From the NCBI GenBank assembly GCA_013368325.1, contig JAACJK010000167.1, positions 124,001 through 188,000 of the forward strand: a DNA stretch of 64,000 nt. The letters run 5' to 3'. The DNA comes from Ephemerocybe angulata (taxonomy: Eukaryota; Basidiomycota; Agaricomycetes; Agaricales; Psathyrellaceae). The position numbers and the translations under genes are program-made. The notes under the pieces are model-generated. The model had not been told where the DNA came from. It searched no databases and saw nothing but the letters and a program-made list of their open reading frames with translations. Shown here one piece after another: positions 57,323 through 64,000 of the stretch; positions within the stretch are counted from its first letter, which is position 1, and every line of letters starts with the position of its first letter.

Positions 57323-58148
57323 ATGCCCTCCCGTGCCTACCCATCGTCCAACCAGTCTGCTCACCAGCCTCGTCGCACCGAAGCTATCTCGATAGCTGGT
57401 ACGCCGCGACTGTAGCCCCCAGCACGACGTGGGCTGATCCAATGAATCTTCTCCAGATATCACCCGCGGAATGCCGTCTCGCACTGAAGGCACCTCAACA
57501 ACACCCGCAGAAGCCCCGCGCCGTCACCGGTAAGCGCACCTCATTTGCTGCGTAGACCCCATGGCTGAACTTCCTCTCCCCAGGCTGAGCCCACCTCACG
57601 CCTCGCGTAACAACACCCGCGCGGGAAATCAGCCGCCTCCCGCGCCTCGTCCCAGGACGATCGAGCTCCCAGGGGAGGGCATCCCCGCCCCCAACCTCCT
57701 CAACGTCAACGCCTGCCTCCAAAGCCATAACGGCATGCTCCCCTTCAACCGTTGGGCTGTTTACACAAGCCCTTCAAGGCTCATCAACTACCTCCACCTA
57801 TCGAGGTACTCCGCGACGACCCCATTGACTCGCTCAATGCGCCTGTACCATCCCGCGTTCGCCACAAACGATGGGATCGTCGAAGTCTTCCCCCAAGACA
57901 TCATGTTCGGAAGGCGAGAGCACGTCAACGTCGGCGACGTCTTGGAAAAAATCGGGGAGGCCGTCGCTGCTGCTCGACTCGCCGGCAACATGGGACGTGT
58001 TGAGATTCCGTTCGCCTCGGATTCGGTCTATGGACTTGGACCCTGGGACCAGTCCCGTGAGATATTTTTTGGTGGGCTCGAGGCGGTGTCGTGGACGCAC
58101 GATGTTTGGGAGGTCCTCCTCGTCAATGCCAGAGGCCAGAGAGTTTGA
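57323..58148 (+). CDS. DUF6699-like protein (paralogue 4)
   Basis: Three exons in phase: 57323-57398, 57457-57529 and 57584-58148, coding for 237 aa. This start (MPSRAYPSSNQSAHQPRRTE) is preferred over the in-frame ATG at 57561, which lies inside the second intron. The N-terminus is disordered and basic. The domain has LLNVNACLQSHNGMLPFNRW, ATTPLTRSMRLYHPAFATND, GIVEVFPQDIMFG then EHVNVGDVLEKIGEAV (the VxVGDVL helix), an insert, and FFGGLEAVSWTHDVWEVLLV at the end. More divergent than paralogues 1 and 3 but with all landmarks present. TATA box 83 bases upstream. Intact. Confidence 0.78.
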
Positions 58149-59568
58149 GGTCCACAACAGGCCGCCGCCTAGAGATATGTGCCATTGAGAGATGGTACGC
58201 ACTTTTCTTTAAACCATCCCACCGTCCTCCAGCTCAACGTCTGCCTCTCCTCACAGATGCTCGTCTGTGCCCCGTTCAATCCTTCCTGATACCCCTCTTC
58301 ATCATTGTACCACCACCACACATTGCATCGTTGTCGTGATATCTGTTGTGTAATTTTATGTTCTATGTATTTCGTTTGTATTCGTTCTTGTATAGCGTAC
58401 CTTGCTTTGAGTGTTGAATGTAACTTGTGTATTTTAACCTTCATTAGGCAGCTTGTGAGTTCTGAGGATAGAGAAGGCAATTTAGTAGACGGAAGGAAGG
58501 GCCAGTCATTCTGCAACGGGAGGCTCGTACCCAGCAGTAACAGCGCCCATCCCGGACTCCTTCCCCTCCAACGTGTCGCCACTGCCGTCAAAACTTTGAA
58601 GGAGATAGGTATGTTGTGAGGAAATAGTCGTCAGAAAACAACGAGAAGGATGAGGGAAAGGAAGGGAAGGACATAGAAAGGAGAGGCGGGGCGTTGCAGT
58701 GGGGTGAGGAAGGGAAGCTGGATTTGGGATCAAGATGGAAACTGTGAGGGCCGTGCGTGGGACTTATAACTTTGATGCACGAGGTGCGCCGGAATCAGCG
58801 TCCTGGTATAGCCGGGCCCTGTCCCCCTTGTCTCCTTCCTCCCAGGTCAACTCGTCGTTCACCAGAGACTTGAAGTCGACGGCCAGTACGCCGATTGGAT
58901 AACAGCAGTGGGGGATTGGCATTTGATATTCAATCAGTGACGGTGCCGTGAATGAAGTTCATTTTCCAGCAGACCTTGACGATTCCTCGTTTCTTGCCAG
59001 GGAAATACGTACCTCATAGTTCAGCGCCTTCGGTGAAATATGATTGATATTTTGCTAAAAGACTTTGTTTTCCACCGTTGCGCTATCAACATAGCGTGAC
59101 TAGGGCGGCGCCATTGGTGAGTTCCCCCTAGTCATCAGTCATGGCCACCAGAATACTCTACGGTCTCATGAAACACGTACCTACTTACCAGATGGGCCCA
59201 CAGTGCTCATCTGGTGATCGGTACGAGGGAGAGGACGTCATTGAAATTTCAGCCATGTCCTCTCGATGGGGATGTCACCAAGGGACCTTGCCACTTGCGT
59301 ATGACGCTGGTCTTTCCGGCTTTGACCATCGATGTTCGGAGGGGCAACGAACGAAAAACGTATCCCGTGATCCAGTCTTTTCTATACTTTCTATACAGGG
59401 CTGTTTAAAGCTGTCTGGGGGTGTTTGGGTCAAGTTTGGGAAGAGGCGGTATTGAGGCGGTATATAGGTGCGCGACTATGACTCTCGGGTTCCGTGTAAA
59501 CTTACCTTGACCGCCACCTTGAAATCTCCACCACTCCTGATTTCTACGGTAAGATATCCCCTCGCGCT
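58149..59568. other. Intergenic between DUF6699-type genes
   Basis: 1.4 kb with short ORFs only. A TATA-like TATATA (59461) lies 108 bases before the next gene. Nothing else seen. Confidence 0.45.
59461..59466 (+). promoter_or_regulatory. TATA-like element (TATATA)
   Basis: Lies 108 bases before the ATG at 59569, similar in placement to the TATA box of the preceding gene. Confidence 0.5.
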
Positions 59569-60876
59569 ATGGCTACCAAGCCAAGCTCACCCGGTCTGAA
59601 GATTCAGAAACGCGTAGATCTTGTTAAAAGTTGGTTAGTGATCCGTGGTACAGGCCGGAGAAGCGAGGTCCCATCTGACACCGCTCCAGACACAACCATG
59701 GAACTCACCGCCATCGATATCTCCCACATAAACCGCCAGACAGTCATCACATGCCCTCCCGCCACTTCCATCCAATTGGTAATCCGCGGCAGAGCGCGTT
59801 TCCACATAGACGCGCCCTCGAACGCGAGTGGCATTCATACGATTACCGTTACTGTCGAAGACAGCACAGTGGATAGCGACGATAGCGACGATAGCGATCC
59901 AAGCCCCAACTTCGATGACGAGAGCGAGGTGGATGAGTTATCCGGCTCTTTGACCAGTAGTACCAGGGCCACAACTCCCTCAGAGACCGACACCCTCGAC
60001 ACGGGCGATCCTGAGGGTAAGATCAGGGAGGAAGGCGATGCGTCCCAGCCGTTCAGCATTGGGGAAGAGGGTTTTAGCGACCTGCTTCCTATTCCCATAT
60101 CACAGGAGACGCTCCTCCCAGACTGTGGCCTCGACGGGATAGTATCCCCCGGTGGCGATATCGACCAGCTCAGGTACCAGCCAACACCGTCGAGGAATCC
60201 CCATGCCGCGAACCAGGAGGAGGACCTTTCGTGCGAATACGACTTGGGGGAAGAGGCCTCTTCCAGCGAGAGGAATGAAGGCGCCGAATTCACCGAAACG
60301 CTCACTGCCAGCGATGAAGATTACGATGTCAAAATGCCCGTTTCCTCCGACGAGGGTGACGATGTGTCTGCACGGCCTGTCTTGGACCGAGGGGACCCTC
60401 AAAAACTGGTATTTCCCAGCGGCCAATACTATGAAGTCGGATGTCTGGCCAATACGAACGTGGGGGCTGTTCATTTTGGGACACGGCTCGAGGGAGAACG
60501 GGAGTCCTCAAGAACTGGCAAAGTGGCCCCACTCGGCGAGTGGCCCTTCCCAGAGCTTGTCGAACCGCTCAAGGAGATGCATTCATACCATGCGATCGAC
60601 AGGCCCGTTCCCGTCATCAAAATCTTGGTTGAAGTGCCGAACCACCTGTCGGAATGCGAGGCGGTCCCAAGTGACCACGAATTCGTGACTTGGGTCGACT
60701 TCTTTGTGGCCGTGCATAAAGAGGTCATCAGGCAGAACGACCGACTGGTCGCTGAGGGAAACCGTGAGATGAAGTTTTTCTTCCTCTGGACCGAGAGCTT
60801 GGAATGGAGGGGCGAGGAGTGGTGGAAGATTGTTTTTCGCAGTGAAGCATACCCAGAACCCTTGACCAGACGTTAG
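59569..60876 (+). CDS. Acidic protein with divergent DUF6699-like C-terminus (paralogue 5)
   Basis: Single exon, 435 aa from ATG 59569 (MATKPSSPGLKIQKRVDLVK). The N-terminal 90 residues form a strand-rich block (TAIDISHINRQTVITCPPAT, then IQLVIRGRARFHID). Residues about 100-300 are a Ser/Asp/Glu-rich disordered stretch (STVDSDDSDDSDPSPNFDD). The C-terminal 130 residues follow the DUF6699 order loosely: a paired-strand block with VPVIKILVEVPNHLS, then EFVTWVDFFVAVHKEVIRQ (matching VTxxDxxxAVHKE) and a closing FFLWTESLEWRGEEWWKIVF. I infer a remote member of the same family fused to a new N-terminal part. Sequence identity is low, so the link is less certain than for the other copies. Intact ORF. 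Confidence 0.65.
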   Translation: MATKPSSPGLKIQKRVDLVKSWLVIRGTGRRSEVPSDTAPDTTMELTAIDISHINRQTVITCPPATSIQLVIRGRARFHIDAPSNASGIHTITVTVEDSTVDSDDSDDSDPSPNFDDESEVDELSGSLTSSTRATTPSETDTLDTGDPEGKIREEGDASQPFSIGEEGFSDLLPIPISQETLLPDCGLDGIVSPGGDIDQLRYQPTPSRNPHAANQEEDLSCEYDLGEEASSSERNEGAEFTETLTASDEDYDVKMPVSSDEGDDVSARPVLDRGDPQKLVFPSGQYYEVGCLANTNVGAVHFGTRLEGERESSRTGKVAPLGEWPFPELVEPLKEMHSYHAIDRPVPVIKILVEVPNHLSECEAVPSDHEFVTWVDFFVAVHKEVIRQNDRLVAEGNREMKFFFLWTESLEWRGEEWWKIVFRSEAYPEPLTRR

Positions 60877-61788
60877 GAAACGAAGCAACGGCGCACTTTG
60901 ATCAACCACTTCCCATCTCCCTCCCTTCACTTTCCCATATCATACCCGTCGCTTTCCCGTTTTGTGTCTCTTCCAGTTTTCTCCTCTCTTGTTCTCCGGC
61001 CCATTCCTTCGCATACCCCTTCGCATACCCATCCCGCCCTTCCTTTCAATTTGCTTTTCCCCTTGTCAGCATCCCCATGCCTTTCGACGAATCCCTTCAC
61101 GCCTCGCCATATAGGTCATGCCACCCATAACCTCGTTCTTTACGCTATCCCCAATTCCACTTGTGTTTCGTTGTATTTTGTCTTCCACTTATGTCTTCCA
61201 CGAACACCCCCACGTCCTCCACGCCTATCCTAACCATTATCTCACATATTTATCGCACCTGTTACCGTTCTTCACTTCGCGTGTCCCGCCCTTTCTGCAC
61301 AGCTGGTGGCGGTAAAGAGCGTATTGCGGCGTTGGCTTTGGCGTCATCCTTTCCTCACTTTGATTTTGTATTTGTAGCAGCATTTATTCAGGTTCAGTCT
61401 GTAACAATACTTGTAGCCAACATGCATCATACCCAAATCTTCCAACGCGTCAAGCACCGCGTGACTGGTATTTTCCGTGAAGCATTGAGTGGCGAGCGTT
61501 GAGTGGCAAATTGGGTGGCGAACAGCGAGATGAGGAGACCAGATCGAAGAATTACTGGCACGAAGAGGGCAGGGTATTTGGGGCTGCTTGCCTATGAAAG
61601 GGTGGTGCGGTTTACTATGTCGCCGGTGCGCCATCTTCGATGAGCAAGGCGCCTTTGATTGTTCTGGCTGCGACTTACCAGTACGGCGAAGAGATTCTGT
61701 GTGGCGTCCCAGGAAAAAGAGTAGTCTTCGGCAGGCAGACCAGAATGGAAACGATGGACGCCGTCCCCATTATTCCAGCACTGGGCGT
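60877..61788. other. Intergenic, CT-rich
   Basis: About 900 bases, strongly pyrimidine-rich on the plus strand at 60900-61300 (likely 3' UTR of the preceding gene). No gene supported; the plus-strand ORF at 61588-61977 is the shadow of the minus-strand coding region that follows. Confidence 0.45.
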
Positions 61789-62456
61789 CTAAGCTCTATA
61801 AAAGCCTTCCTCCAGCCCTTCCACTGGCATATCGACTTTCCTCGTTGCGTCGAGTATCTTAGCGGTGAAGCGAGAAAAGACCTCGTCCTCAATGTGGGCC
61901 AAACGGATAGTGATGGATGCCACTTGAGCGCCTGGAAAGGGTCTCTCGAGGGCCGCGTCGACGTGCCCGCCCCTTGAGCTCCGAAAAAAAAGCGACCAGG
62001 ACGTTTGCATTTTGACAGTTAACGAGAACGTGAGGCAGCGGCCTGAACCTGGTGTTTCCCGCAATGAGAATAAGCAGAAAACCGATACTTGAGCCGGTGC
62101 TCACCCATCCCATTCTCTCTTGACGCCATTCCCAGTCACAGCTCGCACGGGCAAGAAGACTTTTAGAGGACGTCGATTGAGCGCAGTGCATGTCAAGGTC
62201 GGCGAGATCAGGATGCCGCGAGCAGCAAGCAAGGTCTTAGAGTGTAAACTCGGGGTATCGTCATGCGTGTAGTAGATCCCCAGGACATTAGGTTTCCGGG
62301 AGATAATATTCTTGCCCTGGATATATTTCAGCTTCACCGCTGTTAGTTTGGGGATTGAGCAGGATGAAGCGCAAAGCAGGCGCGGGACGAAGTTCAGCGT
62401 GTTATTTCGATCGTAGGGTTGGGGCTCGACGGCCTTAGTGTTGGGAATGCAAGAAA
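61789..62456 (-). CDS. Unresolved minus-strand gene, at least two exons
   Basis: An open segment from about 62456 (after a polypyrimidine-CCTAG acceptor) to 62105 encodes YDRNNTLNFVPRLL, KYIQGKNIISRKPNVLGIYY and LLAARGILISPTLTCTALNR. A GTGAGC donor at 62104 and a CACCAG acceptor at 62049 join it to a 3' exon. Phase favours the frame ending FRPLPHVLVNCQNANVLVAF with a stop at 61889. The alternative frame, ending LEEGFYRA at 61789, also looks protein-like (ASITIRLAHIEDEVFSRFTA), so another small intron may lie between. The segment ILISPTLTCTALNRRPLKVF loosely recalls the DUF6699 strand block. The first exon and start codon were not found. Confidence 0.4.
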
Positions 62457-63247
62457 CGACAGGCCGCGATGGGTACTAGGGATGAGGGCGAGAAGAAGGG
62501 CAAGATCACGGTGAAGAGATGTCATAACCCGTGGGAGATCCGGCTATGATGATGCCAGCGGGTTGCCGCAGGAAACTTCGAACTAACTCGCAATACCATA
62601 GCTCACTTACCACCACCATCAAATTTTGAGTAAGTCCTTTCTCCTCCCCTCGGCGCCGAGTTCGCCCACAGAACAGTGCCGATGCACATAAAAACATTAC
62701 CTGCCGCCGTTGCGCACCATTCCATAGTCATAGTCATCGATTTTTTCTTTCGCACATTTCAGAAGGCCAATGCGGCCCATGAAAGTGATACGAGAGACTT
62801 CTACTCTCCGACCACTCTTCTTAGAGCCCCTACATGGTGGACAGCCTGCGGGACAAGTCGCTAGAGCGACGTCGAAGGGCACCTCACCGTGTTAAGCTCG
62901 TCGAGGGCGACGTGGGGCATCGAAACGCGTCGCGCTGGCAGTGCGTCCGTGCGTGGAAACGGTTGCGGTGGCATCTCAGAAGAACCATGCGGTACTTGCT
63001 TGGCACAGGCATGCAGAGCGCCGAGCGTATCAGCAAGCAAAGGGAATCATGATCCATCGTTTAGCGCCCAGCCGCTAGAAGCCGTTAGACCACAGCACCA
63101 GCTGATAGCGTCTCCCGACTGCGCGCGCCTACCGAGAGTACCTCGGTATTATACCAAAGGCACACAATCTGTTACAAAATTGCTCACCTCAATCATTGGT
63201 ACACTATCGGGTCCCCCCAATAAACGAAGAACGCTATCCCCGTCGAG
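62457..63247. other. No supported gene
   Basis: Short overlapping ORFs without motifs. Some of 63,080-63,247 may be an eroded upstream part of the reverse-transcriptase relic, but frames are broken. Confidence 0.4.
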
Positions 63248-63346
63248 ATGAGAAAATGCCGCCGATGTCGTCTCTCAATCGAGACCCCGGAGCACGCACT
63301 TTTCGAATGCGCAAGTGACTCTGGGCTCATCACTCTTAGGCGCTAA
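63248..63346 (+). pseudogene. Relic of a non-LTR retrotransposon C-terminus (zf-RVT-like)
   Basis: A 32-codon open stretch reads KCRRCRLSIETPEHALFECA followed by SDSGLITLRR. The CxxC..ETPEHALxxC pattern is the zinc-knuckle that closes the RNase H/reverse transcriptase polyprotein of many fungal LINE-like elements. The upstream frame is broken by stops, and the following bases (to about 63425) read on in other frames. So this is a 5'-truncated, decayed copy with no transposition function left. Confidence 0.6.
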
Positions 63347-64000
63347 TATGTCAATAAACTCATCTTGCATGGAACAGAGGCCTCAATTCTTCAGTTATCG
63401 CAAATACAGGACCCCGCCAACTAATGATGGGCCTAGTCCACCTCCCTGACTCGATGAATACTATGGCAGACCAGATGTGGAACGTAAACAGCATGCTGCC
63501 ATTCGATAAGCATGCTCAAGACGTATCCACATAACTCAACCTAAACTGTCTATTTCAAATTCACAGAGTAGAGTCGCGAAATGGGAGAACACGATTAGGT
63601 AGAGTAGCATAGTAGGTAACAGGCTTACGTAGATTCATGTATGAACTCCACGCCTGTTCAGCTTCTGGGGGATGGACAACCTTGTGAGGTCAGTCGCCCC
63701 CAGCCCTGGGCAGGTACCGGGCATGATGAGGTTGGAGAGTTCCCTCGTAATCACCCCGGGGGTCGGTGATCAGTATTGGTCCCTTCCGACCTTAGAATTT
63801 ACACACACACACACACTCTCCTTCCTCGTACCATACCCACTCCCCAATGTCGACTGGAAACACCAAATCAACGAGCACTCAAGCTGCGGGAGTAAAGGAG
63901 GGATGGTGTCATGTCAGTGACGACGGATGAGGTTTGGGCAGAGGGTACGATGGTAACCGCGCTCATGGGTTCCGCTGGCGCCTCGTGGCGGATTCTGGTG
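63347..64000. other. No supported gene; CA microsatellite
   Basis: An (AC)8 run lies at 63801-63816. The rest shows only short ORFs. It may include further eroded retrotransposon sequence up to about 63425. Confidence 0.45.

Overview
The window is nuclear DNA of a filamentous basidiomycete, most likely an Agaricomycete. Genes are split by many short introns, mostly 48 to 70 bases, with GTRNGT donors and branch-point-like CTRAY. The families present (DUF6699 proteins, a SigF-like NTF2-like membrane protein, a kelch-like protein, Tnp2-type transposases) are typical of mushroom-forming fungi. No tRNA, rRNA, CRISPR or bacterial-type operon was seen.

Bases 1-23,040 are an ordinary gene-dense housekeeping block. 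In order it holds the 5' part of the cohesin subunit SCC3/STAG (minus), a DUF6699 gene (minus), a kelch-like gene (plus), a triple CCCH zinc-finger gene (minus), an eight-exon Gln/Met-rich orphan (minus), an ALDH7-type aldehyde dehydrogenase (minus), the WD-repeat ribosome-biogenesis protein JIP5/WDR55 (minus), a SigF-like NTF2-like protein (minus), a Ser/Arg-rich orphan (plus) and threonine synthase (minus).

Bases 23,459-31,857 form one complete 8.4-kb CACTA-superfamily transposon. It has CACTG termini, a 3-base AGG target duplication and an intact six-exon Tnp2-type transposase of 960 aa. A divergent 914-aa accessory protein with a Lys/Pro/Glu repeat tract shares its 226-base intergenic region. 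The subterminal regions carry a 21-bp minisatellite on one side and a duplicated 178-bp unit on the other. The element sits about 420 bases upstream of the threonine synthase start codon.

Bases 32,250-41,100 are gene-poor: one orphan gene, one PP2C-type phosphatase and about 4.4 kb with no convincing gene. Bases 41,128-47,275 hold a second, different, intact Tnp2-type transposase (1,086 aa, minus) convergent with an orphan multi-exon gene that is probably a passenger of the same element. A short imperfect inverted repeat (39,567 / 47,732) may mark its ends. A tightly divergent pair of orphan genes follows at 48.1-51.1 kb.

Bases 51.6-61 kb are dominated by DUF6699-type genes, four in this stretch plus the one at 3.3-4.2 kb. 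The three plus-strand members have TATA-like boxes upstream. Between them lies a small cluster of inverted repeats (53.2-53.6 kb) including a strong near-perfect hairpin. The last 3 kb contain an unresolved minus-strand gene and a decayed non-LTR retrotransposon C-terminus.

All exon structures were derived by hand from splice signals and reading phase. Function assignments rest on recognised motifs; no database search was run.
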